A stretch of DNA of 64,000 nt, taken from contig NW_026943215.1 of assembly GCF_024139115.2 (NCBI RefSeq), positions 62,001-126,000 of the forward strand, in the 5' to 3' direction. The position numbers and the translations under genes are program-made. Below, one piece after another: positions 20,310 through 32,229 of this stretch. Positions within the stretch are counted from its first letter, which is position 1. Each line of letters begins with the position of its first letter. Source of the DNA: Armigeres subalbatus. Lineage: Eukaryota > Arthropoda > Insecta > Diptera > Culicidae. The notes beneath the pieces are model-generated. The model was not told where the DNA came from. It did not search any database and worked only from the letters and a program-made list of their open reading frames with translations.

Positions 20310-21963
20310 CGAGCTGGGAACAGCTATAGTGATGGGCGAATGCAAGGTGCGTGATAGTGTTGGCCGATCAACGAGAGAATGTGCAGGTTGTGGATCAAAG
20401 GCCGGTTCTTCAACTTCAGCATAATCAACGTCCATAGCCTACACTCCGGAAGATGATGATGATAGACGCATTCTACGCGCATCTGGAACGTGAGAGCGAT
20501 AGCTGCTAAGCCAAGACGTCAAAATCATCATAGAGATTTGAACGCTCAGGTTAGCCAAGAAGAGGAGTTTAGACCGACTATTGGGAAGTCAGCGCTCACC
20601 GACGAACGACAAACGGCTCACGACTAATTGATTTCGCTGCCTCCAAGAATATGGCCATTCGCAGCACCTACTTCCAACACAGCTCTTCGTATCGGCGACC
20701 TGAAGATCACCACTGCAGACAGAAGCCAAATCGACCACGTTCTGATTGATGGACGGCTTCTCCGACATTATCGACGTCAGGACACATCGTGGCGCTAACA
20801 TCGACTCGGACCACTATCTGGTGATGGTTAAACTGCAAAACCGTCCGTCATACCACAATTTCGGTACCGACGACCGCCGCGGCGAACCTAGAGCGACTGA
20901 AGCAACCTGATGTCGCCACTGATGCGCGCACATCCGAGGCACCGTTGCCGGAAGAGGTGAGCTCGATGGGCCCTCTGAGGACTGCTGAAATGCAGTTAGC
21001 AACATTAACGACGCAGCGGAGAACAACGTCGGTATATGAGACGAAGTCGACGGAACGATTGATTCGACAAGAGTGCAGACAGATTCTGGAGGAAGGACGC
21101 AGCGCGGGCGGTCGCGCTGCAGCAAGGTACCGCAGAACGTGGAACGTTATAGACGGAAGGAGACAACAGACCCGCCTTTTCAGGAGAAGAAACGCCGCCT
21201 GAAAAGGGGTAATGAGATGGAACAGCTGTGCCGTTCTCAAGAAACACGCAAGTTCTACCATAAGCTCAACGCATCTTCAAAGGCTTCGTGCCGCGAGCCG
21301 AAATGTGCCGGGATAAGGATGGGAGCATCTTGACGGACGAACGTGTGGTGATCGAAAGGTGGAAGCAGCACCACGAGGAACATTTAAATGGCACTGAGAG
21401 TACAGGCAGTGAAAGTCAAGGCAGGAGGAGATGACGCTGTCATAGCGGACGATGGAAGCCAACCAGCCCCCACCTTGAGGGAAGTTAAGGATGCCATCCA
21501 ACATAAAGACCAATAAAGCAGCTGGTAAGGATGATATCGGAGCTGAGCTCATCAAGATGGGCCCAAAGGCTGGCCACTTGCCTGCACAAACTGATGAGTC
21601 AGAATCTGGGAAACCGAACAGCTGCCGGAGGAGTGGAAGGAAGGTTATATGCCCCATCTACAAGAAAGGCGACAAACTGGAGTGTGAGAACTTTGAGCGA
21701 TCACCATCCTTAATGCCGCCTACAAAGGGATATCTCAGATCATCTTCCGTCGTCTGTCACCATTAGTGAACGAGTTCGTGGAAGTTATCAAGCCGGCTTG
21801 CTTGACGGCCGCTCGACAACGGACAGATCTTTACGTACGGCAAATCCTTCAAATGCCGTGAATACCAGTCCAACGCACCATCTGTTCGTTGATTAAGCGG
21901 CGTACGACAGTATAGACCGCGTAGAGCTATGGAAAATTATGGAAGAACAGCTTCCCAAAGCTT
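20310..21963 (+). mobile_element. Divergent RTE-clade element, 5' part (interrupted)
   Basis: A second RTE subfamily: ELGTAIVMG-like start at about 20315, a GRFFNFSIINVHS-type segment near 20405, then the linker domain (ENNVGI-like; TRKFYHKLNA near 21245) and the first RT motifs (SNIKTNKAAGKDDIGAELIK at 21493-21552, IDRVELWKIMEE at 21914-21949). The frame is broken several times. The sequence stops at CCCAAAGCTT (21954-21963), where the I-clade insertion begins, and resumes at 27426. Confidence 0.75.
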
Positions 21964-22779
21964 TTTTCCAATTCGTTTATTTGGTGGCTCAGGCGTGTAT
22001 AACACTTTCGGAGCCATTGTTCTTGTGATATATACAATCAATATCATTTTATTATACGGTTAGTAAGAGGGGTAGAAGCCAGCGTACTCGTGGTGACTCG
22101 AGGTTAGTTACAATGCTAAGGATGGACGGGGCTAGGATTTGGGATCAGGAAATTTCAGCTTCTCATCCGGGCATTTGGCGTCAGTGACGATGTGGCGTGT
22201 CGTCGTGCTGAGGAATGGTTCGACTGGGAGACATCTTCCAGATGGCAAGAGCTATGGAGCTCTATGGAACAAAAAGGCAGAGACAGAACAAAAAAACTTT
22301 AAAGAAAGAAAAAAAACAAAATGTTAGATTTTTATGTCAAACAGCAAAGAAAAACATAAATGCCTGCATATAGACAACATCACGATCTCCCAAAACACCG
22401 CGAACTTCCCTGTAGGGTTCTCACAAGGGATCCAATAATTGCTCTCTGGAGGCGCTTTTCTTAGGACCAACCACGTGATCGATTCTATCATAATCGGCTC
22501 CACCTACATAAGTTGCTATCGACAAGGTTTATTCTGTACAGATGTGCGTTTAGTGAATAGTGATTGGACATAAGCCCTGACATCGTCGAATGAAGCCTCG
22601 ACTTAAGTCCTCACCTCTGAACCACGCTCGCCCAGAAACTTTTGGAACTATGGAAAATAGCCACCGTCCAAGTTCGTTGTGTGTCCAATTTTTGCCAACT
22701 TTGAAGAGTACTCTGACGGACTAATGGGAAACCTTGTTGTCATGAGTCTGCCTTCTCATTGCCGTAGATTGAGCAGTGA

Positions 22780-25700
22780 GAAGGACCCAAACAAAGGTAA
22801 TCTTGAATGATCTTTCGACCAAACACGCATCTGTCTCTTATTTTGTAAGAAAGTAAGATGCGCTTAACAGGTTCTTTATCGACTGGAGTGCCTCGATAGT
22901 CAAGACTATCCAGAAGATGAAATAATGGTCTACGGCTGATTGGAAATTATCCCAAAGCGAAGTTAATTGCTGCTCAGCAACATAAACCGAGCACGGTTCC
23001 TGAAGTTTTCTGAAGGTTTGAAGTTACATTGAAAACACCGAAGCCAGTGGATCCGTTAATGCGAGAACCATCAGTGAAATCTCTGCTGTTGCAATTGTAC
23101 GTTCATATTTTTCAGAAAAATGGAGGAATAGAAATATTTCGAAGATGATCTGGTATTCCTTGAATAGCATGTTTCATGAGACAGATCGTATTCAATTGAG
23201 GAACTGTCGTTGGTGAAGTGAACTCGAGGTGGATTATACACGGAAGACAAAGATCTGAAGAAATGTAGTTGAGATAGACTTCAGGAATCTTGAACGACGA
23301 GTTAGTTCAAGCATATTATCGAAGTTATCTAAGACAAGTGTTACTTGTTCCACATTTGATGAGTATTCTTAGTGAGAGCTCCCAGTAACGGTGCTTTAAA
23401 GGAGTGACTCCAGCAAGCACCTCCAGGCTCATGTTATGCGTTGAATGCATGCAGCCAAGGGCACATGCAAACAACGATACTGAATTCGTTCCAATTTGAT
23501 CAGGTGGCAGTCAGCTGCTGAGAGGAAGCGAAAGAGCCATATTCTAAAACAGAGAGAATAGTCCGTTCTATAGAGTTTGATGAGGTCTTCCGGGTGAGCA
23601 CCCACCAGGTTCCGGAGATAGAACGTAGAAAATGGATCCTTTTCCGGCATTTTGTATCAAATACTCAAAATGGAGTTTCAAGACATTTAGAATCAACACG
23701 ACCCCAAGGTATTTAGAAGATAAAATTGGTTGATGTCATCATTCAACAGTTTTAGTTTCAGTTGAGCTGGGTACCGCTTCCTAGTAAACACAACCAACTG
23801 AATTTTTGCGGTGAAACTCGATCCCAGATTTCTGGCCCAAACAGTCAGATTATCCAGGGTACTTTGCAATGGTCCTTAAGACAGCTACATGGACCTCTTG
23901 AGAGACCACGGCATCATCTGCAAGTTGTCTGAGCGCATTGTCCTTCCAAACAATTGTCAATATCTTTAACATAGAAATTATAAAGCAAGGACTTAAATAC
24001 ATCCTTGGGAAGGCCCATGTAGCTATTTCTGGAAGTTGTCAGAGCGCGAGTGGAAGTTCATTTGTTTTTCTGACAACAAATTACAAGAAATTGTTCAAAA
24101 TAACGGTAATCCACACTGTGCAGATTGTCTGACAGTACTTCTATGAAACTGAATCAAAGCGCCCTTAATATCCAAGAATACTGAAGCCACTCTTTCGCAA
24201 AGGCCAGCTGAATATCTGAAGAGAGCAACGCTAGACAATCGTTTGTTCCTTTACCTTTTCGAAAACCAAACTGAGTATTTGAGAGTAATGCATTTTGTTC
24301 GACCCAATGGTCGACTCTTGAAAGGATCATTTTCTCTATAACTTTCTATGCATGAGCAGATGGCAATCGGTCGGTATGAATTGTGATTAGACGCTGGTTT
24401 TCCAGGCTTTTGAATAGCATACTTTCACCTGTCGCCATTCAGGTGGCACAAGTTGTACTCCCAAAACAGTTGTACAGGCAAGTAATCGTCTTTTGCGATA
24501 TCTGGGAGGTTTTAAGAAGATTGAATTTGATGTTATCGCATCCGGAGCAGAGTTATTCGATGAAGAGAGACATAGAAAGTCCAGCATTGTGAATGGTCCA
24601 CCCAAAGAACCGGGATCAGTGACTGATTCTCGAAATAGCGGTTCTGCTGGTACGGAATCTGGGCAGACCTTTTTGCGAAGTTGAATATCCATCGATTGGA
24701 GTATTCTTCACTCTCATTGGTGGAAATGCGGTTCCGCATGTTGCGAGCCGTTTCAGAGTGTTGTCATTGAGGTTTCTCGTGATAGTCCTCGACAAACGTC
24801 GCCAGTAGCTACGTTTTTTGCCTTGAGAAGATTTTTGAGTTTTCTTCGAGCCTCAAATACTCTTCAAAGCTCGGACCTTCCGTGTTTACGGAAGACCTTG
24901 AAGGCACTGATTCTCAGAATACAACTTAGTACATTCATCATCCCATCCAGGAGTGGCTGGTCTTCTGATGACAGATGTACTTGGAACGCGTCGTTTCTGA
25001 GCTTCTAGTGCGCTTTTTTGAATCAACTCAGTAAGGAATCGATATTCATCCAAAGGGGAAGAGTATCAGTTGATTCAATACCAATTTTACCGCCGATGCA
25101 TTTTGCCAGTCAATGTTCTTTCGAGATCGAAAGAACATTAACTGGCTCAGATTGTTGATAGCCACTCTAATTGTGGTGACTATCGGCATATGGTCACTAC
25201 CATGGGGATCTTGAATTACCTTCCACGTGCAATCTAATGATAGTGAATTTGAACAAAAGACAGATCAATACGGCTTTTTGACCATTTGGTCCTATTCGAG
25301 TTACTTCACCAGTGTTCAAAATATTCAAATTGAAATCGTCACACAAATCATAGAAATAGGCGCTCTATAATCGTCATACGTTTCGCCCATCCAATAATAC
25401 CATGCGTTCTATCACCCAATATCAATACTGGAGATGATAGGAGGGAGACTGCGCTCCAAAGATGTCGACGATTAAGAGGCATTTGGAGGAATGACACAGT
25501 AAAGATCTTTATTCTTCACATTTACTTGGCATGCGGCGATTTCTAAGCCGGAACAATCGGAATGGGAATTCTGTGAGTAGCATTTTGATCCCCAAAGAAC
25601 GCCACCATAATGATCATTCCGATCTTGGCGAATAAATTAAAATCGTGGAAGTTGATTTGTCTTCGGAAGAAAGCCATGTTTCAAGAGTGTAAATATGTCG

Positions 25701-25830
25701 CAATCGGAATTCGTAAAATTTGAACACGTCTAATTTATTTTTCAGACTATGACAGTTCCACGCAGCACAGTGATTGTATCTTGGGTATTGGCGTTTATCC
25801 ATCGAAAGATACAATTCCTGCAAGAAGGCC
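22780..25830 (-). pseudogene. I-clade ORF2 (endonuclease, reverse transcriptase, RNase H), broken
   Basis: The endonuclease start is visible as AAWNCHSLKNKLDVFKFY at about 25725-25790, with ETWLSSEDK following. The RT thumb/finger region includes PEWRQVKV near 24430. The catalytic block LRQLADDAVVS lies at about 23910-23945. Connection-domain motifs GAHPEDLIKLYRT and IQYRCL occur at 23470-23620. RNase H remnants (DHYFIF-like at about 22910-22930 and a WVPSH-like block further 3') follow. No frame longer than about 100 codons is intact. The order of domains fits the I clade, which carries RNase H after RT. Confidence 0.7.
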
Positions 25831-26129
25831 TGAACATCAATTGCTTCAGATAACTTTCCACCGTTGGTATAAAAGGCAAGATAGGCCTCAATGAATTGGA
25901 ATATTAAATAAATTCAAAACGGTCCACAAGGTCCTAAGGAGATCAACCTCGCTTGGACGGAATACTTTTACTAGAAGTGCGAATTACTTTTTTCTTTCGT
26001 TGATTCTCTAGCCGGATGTTTCTTCGAAACATCGGATTTTCAATGGCGGGAATGTCTTACTGCAACTAGGATCAAAAAGCAGTAGGGACAGGTTGCTTCG
26101 GATTTAAATAAACCCCATTACCTTCAGAT

Positions 26130-27089
26130 TTTGTCGTTTTATGTGATTTTGTTCTCTTGGCGCGATCCCGGAAGACGGTTGCTTCCTCTTTTCGGCACGT
26201 GTACCTCCGCAGAAATCATCCATATCGGCTGCGTCAGAGTCCAATTCATCAATGGATATGGAATCAAATAATCACTTACACGAACGGTGGCTGAAATAGC
26301 TCGATGCAGTGGCTGTGGCGGATGTGTCTTCGACTTAACCATTTCCGCATACGACTGCTTGGAGCGCTGTACCAACGAGCGCTTCACTTTTGGTGCGCTT
26401 TTTGTACACCGGCATTCCTGCAAACCATGGGGAGGATAAACCACAATAAGCACATTTTGTTGCCTGTTGCTGGCAGGACTCCTCCGATGCCTTCAGAACA
26501 TTTGCCAAACGTGTTGTTCACAAACTCGCAGTGTGACCAAGTTGTGCAATTGGTCGTTAAATAACTTGGCACAAAAAGACGCACCGGAAATAGCATGTTT
26601 TCAATATCAACATATTTTGGGAGCATCGAACCGAACGTCACCCGAAGCGAACCTGACTTGAATATATCTTCTTCCATACGTGGCTGCTGAATGCAATTCT
26701 GCAGTCCAGAATATCCACGTAGACTATTGCATTCTTAGGCGGCCTTTTCCCGAAGTACATCCTTGCAAGTCAGGCTCGCTGCGTTGATCACCTTCAATTT
26801 CGACCTCTCGCGAGGACATAAACCTATATTCAACATTGTACGCCCTGTCGCCAGCAATTTCATCTGCCACCTGGTATGTGTGCGGTGATGCGTAGTTTGT
26901 TCCGTTGATCTGGCTAAAATGCTTCGGAAAACGACGCGTCAAACTCTCGTTTAATGCGAGAAAATCTAGGCTTTTACTTTCGCCGAAAGAAACAACCCAA
27001 GGCCCAGGCGAAGCGCATGGTACAATCGAGTGCCCTCCATCTTTAGCAGGCACATTGCCTCCAGTCTCCGCTCCATTCTCACCCCGCAA
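26130..27089 (-). pseudogene. I-clade ORF1 (gag-like nucleic-acid-binding protein), broken
   Basis: The first minus-strand frame (27089-26724, 121 codons) starts MRGENGAETGG and includes LSFGES-like and VADEIAGDRAYNVEYRF segments typical of the ORF1 N-terminal region. A second frame (26677-26384) has VRLFVPSYLTTNCTTWSHCEF and KCSEGIGGVLPATGNKMCLL, where C and H residues mark remains of CCHC zinc knuckles. ORF1 of this clade binds element RNA and forms the RNP. At least two frameshifts separate the blocks. Confidence 0.65.
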
Positions 27090-27425
27090 GGTGGAAGGAT
27101 AATTTTGCTTATACTAACTTAAAACTAATAGCAAATTAGAAAACAAATTAAAAAAACTAATTTGATTAATTCTAAGCAGTCCACTCTGTATCAAACAGGG
27201 AGAACAATAAAAGTTTTGCCACTTATCTGCCCCTGCTGCTGAGGTACAGCAGTAACAATAGCTCCTGCTTCACTGGCGTCGCCAGAAGCAGCTACTTCAC
27301 TCGCCGACAGCGATCGCCTTGGATCCGTAGGTAGAACAAAACAATGGCCTTTTCACTACCGAACACAATCCGCGATGAGACACAGCCTACACGTCTGGCT
27401 CGTTCGAACTATCGGCACGGAATGA

Positions 27426-28175
27426 TCCCGAAGCTTACCAGACTGATCAAAGCAACGGTGGATGATGTGCAAAACGGTAAGATTTCGCGAAAACCCAGTT
27501 CGTTGAATCGCGCCGGGGACTGACAAGGTGATGGACTTCGCCTGTTGTTCAACATTGCTAGAAGGTGTCATGCGAGAGCCGGGTGTAACAGCCGGGTAGA
27601 TTTTCAACAGATCCAGTCAATTTATTTGCTTCGCGGATGACATGGACATTGTCGGCCGAACATTTGCAAAGGGCAGAACTGTACCGCCTGAAACGTGAAG
27701 CAACAAAAGTTGGACTGGTGGTGAATGCGTCAAAGACAAAGCGCATGCTTGTGGGCGGAACCGAGCGCGAAAGCCTGGGAAGCAGTGTTACGATAGACGG
27801 GGATACCTTCGAGGTGGTCGAGGAATTCGTCTACCTCGGATCCTTCTAACGGCTGACAACAACGTTAGTCGTGAAACATCGGCGCATCATCTGTGGAAGT
27901 CGGGCTCACTGGGCTCAGAAGAAACTGCGGTCGAAAAGATCTGCCACCGCACCAAATGTAGCGCGTACAAGACGCTAAGACCGGTTGTCCTCTGGACATG
28001 AAAGATGGACAATGCTCGAGAGGACTTGCAAGCACTGGAGTAACTCTACGGCGAACCCAGTATCCAGAAGGTAACAAAGCCGGAAGGGTACGATGGGCAG
28101 GACATGCTGCAAGAATGCCGGACAGCAACGACTTGGCGAGCGTGGGGCGTATCCGCATTTTCTTCAAGTCGAGTC
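27426..28175 (+). mobile_element. Divergent RTE-clade element, 3' part (continuation)
   Basis: Continues the element of 20310-21963: KLTRLIKATVDDVQN at 27433-27480, then the catalytic region around CFADDMDIV near 27625-27650, LVVNASKTKRMLVGG at about 27718-27765, FEVVEEFVYLGS at 27810-27845 and KAGRVRWAGHAARMPDSN at 28078-28130. These are RTE RT and C-terminal motifs in correct order, across several frameshifts. The 3' end is not sharply defined. Confidence 0.75.
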
Positions 28176-28189
28176 AAGGTACAACTATG

Positions 28190-28860
28190 TGATGGAATTG
28201 AATGGATTGTGCAAACTCGTTCTATGACAAGTGATTTTGTCTGTTCCACGCCAGTTTGTATCGTGCCTCGTTTGCATTCGTGCGGTGATGTTAATCTTGC
28301 CAAGGTATTCTTTCCTCCATATCAGTCCTCACATTCGCCGCCATACCAGTCGTTTCTCTGATCCAGGATGACGTACCAAGTGCAGCGGTTGCAGTGCTAC
28401 CAATGGTGGATAGAATATCTCCAGAAATCTTCAAGAAGCTATGCTCTTCTGTTGGGAGTGCACTCCAGCAGCAGCGTGCATTCTGGAACTAGTCTACCGT
28501 CTTGTAGCCACCCAATGTTGAGCGCGCCGCCTGACTTTGACTCGTGTTGTAAACGTCGAGAGTTTTGGGTGCAGGCATACCGTATTACAGGTATACAGGC
28601 ATCCGTTTTGGTTTGGTGATTCGCATGAGGCCTTCTTGCGGATGAAGAAAAGCTCTGACTCTCATTCCACAGGAGGCTGCAAAGTTATGCATCGTTGGCC
28701 GTTGTCGTACGATACGGTATGCAGACTGTCCGGTCCGATCACGGGTCTACATTACCTTCCTACCTGAGCGTTCATGTCGCCGAAGACGATTTTGACGGTA
28801 CGCAGGGCATCCATTATATATTCCAGCTGTACATAGAACGCTTCTTTTCGTCGCCATAAA
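28190..28860 (-). mobile_element. RTE-clade fragment, minus strand (endonuclease end plus linker)
   Basis: On the minus strand the fragment starts with KEAFYVQLEY, then TVKIVFGDMNAQVGR (28755-28845), the end of the RTE endonuclease, and proceeds through SRPVIGPDSL-like and linker sequence to an ARYK-AWNRQ block near 28240. It belongs to the same family as copies 1-3. It abuts the end of the divergent RTE element in opposite orientation, and both its ends are truncated. Confidence 0.65.
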
Positions 28861-28913
28861 TTGCAAAAATCAGAGACATGGTATATGCGTTTCATGGAAT
28901 AGTGATTTCTATT

Positions 28914-28970
28914 TTTGTATGATATTCTATTAAATTTTTCATACAAAATTAATAGAATATCATACAAAGT
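28914..28970. repeat. Perfect AT-rich hairpin
   Basis: TTTGTATGATATTCTATTAA and its near-exact reverse complement flank a short loop that itself contains TTTCATACAAAAT. The stem is about 20 bp. It may be a small MITE or a simple inverted repeat; no target duplication was recognised. Confidence 0.6.
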
Positions 28971-29520
28971 GGACAAAGATGGACAAATGAAATATCATGG
29001 AGTTGATGTGCCTGAATGTACTCTCCAGAATACGATTTAAGCTTTTGCTATTTACTACTCGCTGCATTAGAATACTCAGAAAAATGTCACTTTTCATGAA
29101 AAACGCTTATAATATGCTTGAAAATAGTATCAACCATCTTATGTAACCAAAGATGCGCTATCCAAAGACCGGGAAGCGATGCTAAGACTGTTTTTGAAAA
29201 TATTTTGTATTGATGAAAGTGGAAGCTAAAAACTATTTTTAAATTTAGAAATTTTGTCATAAAACATCACCTATATGAGACAAAATATGTTATTATAAAA
29301 TGCTTAGAATTAAATTCTCTACAACTTTAGAATAAATGATCTCCTAATTCAAAAGATTAAACACATCTCCAAAAAATTACTCAAGCAAACCACCCAAATG
29401 ACAACTTACTCTAGCACTGATGGTTCGAATTATCGATTTATGTCGTGAAATTTGACGAATCCGTCCATTGTGTCCGGAATTTCCAATTGAAAACTGCATT
29501 CAGATCGCCATAATTGCTTT
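28971..29520. other. Unassigned AT-rich interval
   Basis: AT-rich, non-repetitive sequence without convincing ORFs or splice-site-bounded exons. Confidence 0.4.
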
Positions 29521-29524
29521 TCAA

Positions 29525-29690
29525 ATCTCGTGCATGTAAGTTTCTCAACCAAACAAAAAATGCGTATCCTCTAAATATTTTTTTTTAAATTTTTCCCAAA
29601 ATCAATATTTTTGGACAAGAATTTAGAATGTATAAAATCTCATTTTGCCAAAAGATCAATATGGAGTTTTTCATACGGTTCCATTAAAGC
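29525..29690 (+). repeat. Dispersed repeat family A, diverged copy
   Basis: GTAAGTTTCTCAACCAAAC, ATGCGTATCCTC, then TTAGAATGTATAAAATCTCA and CATTTTGCCAAAAGATC parallel the order in 50480-50810 and, inverted, 3570-3760. The copy is strongly diverged. Confidence 0.4.
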
Positions 29691-30674
29691 TGACATCACC
29701 TTCCCTTAGCATGAAGGTGGAATACTCACAGAAAACGAAATATTGTCCACGACCAAACGCATGTCCTTGCGTTACGTTGTGTGAGAAAGCTCTCGCAAAC
29801 GGACAACAAAACGGCAATTAGAATCTAAAGCTGTATTTCGAACAGAAACTCAACAAACCAAAGTGAAAGTGACCTCTGAAGCTCCGCACACAGATACGTG
29901 TTTTAATTAAATTCAGTGATTTAATTTGATGTTGATTCGGTTCGTCCCCATTAGGGCGCATTGCCATCGTCTGAGTTGGAAGACGTGGTCAGTGACCATA
30001 CGTAACAAATTCACATCGGAAGGGTGAGAGAACACAAGAAAGATTCCAACCCACCGATAGGGCCGAAACACTTAACATCTTAAGACCGGATCAAGATGTG
30101 AGTTAAGACGACGGTTTTAATAAGTTTTCCGAACAAGGGTCAAAAAATTCCTGTGCCGGTCGACCTGGGTTGGATCATCCCAACGAACGGTTGAGTAGTT
30201 GATGATATGGTTTCAGTGTTCAATCTTCAATCAACAGCGTCAAGGCGAGTAAGCATGGCACAATTTATATGAACTAGCGGGAAGAATTTACTGCTCATCC
30301 GGTAAGAACTTTGAAATATTAGGATTTTAGAGATTAGATAATTATGAGTTCATGACTATCTATTGACAGCGCCCGTTACATAAAATATGTACATTCGTCA
30401 ATCATCAAAATAGGACAACTTTACTCTTCATATTATAGCTTTTTTATTTTTCGATAAAATCACCCGCGCTTTCGGAGCCCTTCGTGATAAATTAAGAGTA
30501 GTAAATGTCACTACTGAGCGTAATTGAAAGACTACAACGCTTCTAGGGGTAAAAGAGTGGAAAGTATGAATTTTCCCATAATTTAATCGATTTTTCCAAA
30601 TCAATTCATGCCTGTTGAGCACCCACTTAGACTTGACGGATCTGACTGAATTTTTAAGGTAGCTTTTGGCAGCA
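29691..30674. other. Unassigned interval upstream of the assembly gap
   Basis: Non-repetitive sequence. The minus ORF at 30428-31003 runs across the run of N and is therefore not meaningful as one frame. No domain was recognised. Confidence 0.35.
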
Positions 30675-30699
30675 NNNNNNNNNNNNNNNNNNNNNNNNN
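30675..30699. other. Assembly gap (25 N)
   Basis: Exactly 25 consecutive undetermined bases, a common fixed-size placeholder for a gap of unknown length. Sequence order on the two sides should not be assumed continuous in length. Confidence 0.98.
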
Positions 30700-31118
30700 C
30701 AAAATCGGATTGCTCACTGTGCTGTGGTTCGCAAATCGAATGACTAAGTGCACTCGCACCCCACCGTTTGCTGTTCTGCGGCAAATCCATCCACCGCCCT
30801 TCGAACCGCATAAAATAAAAGGTCATCAAAGTCTCTTGGGAAAATCGTGCATCTCGTCTCGGTCGTCTTCGTCGTCGTCGCGCGTTTGCTCCGCTGGCGC
30901 AGTCACCCGACCGGCCTCGATTGGCCTTCAGACCCCAGTGCAGATCCCAGACCTTCCCTACTTTGCTTCTGTTTAATCGCGGTGCGGTGCGGATCCGTTG
31001 CAAGTAGACAGGTCGCTTTTAGCAGATCAGAGTGGATTAGTGTTAATTGCGATGAATTGATTCATGCTGTTGTGATCGTCCATAATACATCCGAATGTGC
31101 CAGCCACCAGCAACTTAC

Positions 31119-31296
31119 ACCAACCCGGACACTTTGACGCAACGTGGAACATCTGGCACTGGGTTCTGAGTCGGCGTAATAACCGCCGAGGATTTTGTCG
31201 CGACATGTGAAGTGGTTTGGGATATTGTCCAGACTGTAGCGTGGTCCGGACAGAACCGGCCATCGTTGCTGATAATTGCCGTCGTTAGGATGAGCG
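31119..31296 (-). CDS. Internal exon with peritrophin-A chitin-binding domain (CPAP1-like cuticular protein)
   Basis: The minus strand has a strong 3' splice site (pyrimidine tract, TTCTTTTCAG) ending at 31297, then an exon reading HPNDGNYQQRWPVLSG, IPNHFTCRDKILGGYYAD and, in shifted frames, TQCQMFHV and CVKVSG, followed by a consensus donor GTAAGT at 31118-31113. Cys spacing and GGYYAD fit the type-2 chitin-binding (peritrophin-A) domain of CPAP1-type cuticular proteins, which are secreted and bind chitin in the exoskeleton. Two single-base losses (an AAA to AA after the Asp-Ser-Glu codons, and TTT to TT before the Cys codon) break the frame, so this is either a sequencing error or a decaying exon. 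The following exon, expected to carry FLCPNGT-type sequence, was not found nearby. Confidence 0.75.
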
Positions 31297-31764
31297 CTGA
31301 AAAGAATAGAAAGGAAATCATCTATTAGTATTAAATTATCTTGTGGGTAATCTTCTGAAAGCAAAAATAGTGTTTTAATATCGATTAGGTCTATAATCCA
31401 TCTTGAAGTAATCGCTTCAGAATGGAATAGTTTCCTACCATCTTAGGCACGCGGATCTGGCCAATCAACAATATAATTTAGTTATAGATGTTTGGGTACA
31501 TTAACCTAGCTTGCATAGTTATAGCTTTTGGGGATCAAAGTCTTTTTCTGCAATAAGGTATCGACTGTGACCCGTTACATGGGATCGCGTGAAATAGTGG
31601 AGTAAATCGAGTCATATTGTCAGGTTCTCCTCAGTGATAATATGACCCCTGACCGAACCCTGAAGAAGTTGAGCCGTTACTGGCATCTGGCTGCTGAGGC
31701 AGAAGAGTGTTATAGGAATTTTTGGAAATATTCAAATCAGAGTTGAATGATGAAAGTGGATTGT
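31297..31764. other. Likely intron of the chitin-binding gene (minus strand)
   Basis: Sequence upstream of the exon on the minus strand; no coding features. The branch and pyrimidine tract of the acceptor lie at about 31298-31325. Confidence 0.4.
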
Positions 31765-31899
31765 TTTTACCTTTCTCGTATACTAAGTATACATAAAGGC
31801 TATATGATCACTCCAAAACCTAACTTTTGATAGAAGAAGTGTTATATACAAATCGACTCAGCTCGACGAATTGAGGTGATGTCTGTTTGTGTGTATGTA
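31765..31899 (-). mobile_element. Satellite-bearing (DINE-like) element, hairpin end, part 1
   Basis: CCTTTCTCGTATAC, AAGTATACATAAAGGC, CTATATGATCACTCC, then AAATCGACTCAGCTCGACG and a TGTTTGTGTGTATG microsatellite. This is the reverse complement of the block that ends the satellite array at 16266-16370. It is cut off in the microsatellite by the R1-clade insertion; the remaining part lies at 36606-36845. Confidence 0.6.
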
Positions 31900-32229
31900 T
31901 TTTTTTTTCTTCCTAAACAATGGAGGGAGGCAGGACTGCATCCTCGACCCGCTAAACCGTTTCCATTGTCGCCAAGCCCATCGTCCCTCCGGTACAACCA
32001 GATAGTAATGCTTCAAAGGGGGGTCAGTGCACAACGCACTCTGAGGTTAGCTGCGTGTCCTTGCAGCATCGAACATCGTGACTCGCTTTTTAGAAGAACA
32101 CCATGGCGATACGATGCCAGCGCATTGCCGGCTTTCCAGGTGGCCTTACCACGTCATATGCCCTCGGAAGGTGGGAAGGTCGACTTCGCGCTCGCTTCCC
32201 TCTGCACGACTGGTATCAAGAATGATGAT

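Larger units (their letters stand above)
21964..27425 (-). mobile_element. I-clade (MosquI-like) non-LTR retrotransposon, nearly full length, minus strand
   Basis: About 5.46 kb, the length expected for an I element. In minus-strand order: 5' UTR (27425 to about 27095), ORF1 with zinc-knuckle-like cysteines, then ORF2 with endonuclease, reverse transcriptase and RNase H, ending in a 3' UTR at about 22000. It interrupts the RTE element; TCCCAAAGCTT (21953-21963) and TCCCGAAGCTT (27426-27436) flank it as an 11-bp target duplication with one mismatch. A second copy of the same 3' region lies at 41130-42030. ORFs are broken by many stops and frameshifts. Confidence 0.85.

Noticed and set aside
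30428..31003. A 191-codon minus ORF
   Set aside because: It runs through the 25-N gap, so its frame and length are not real.
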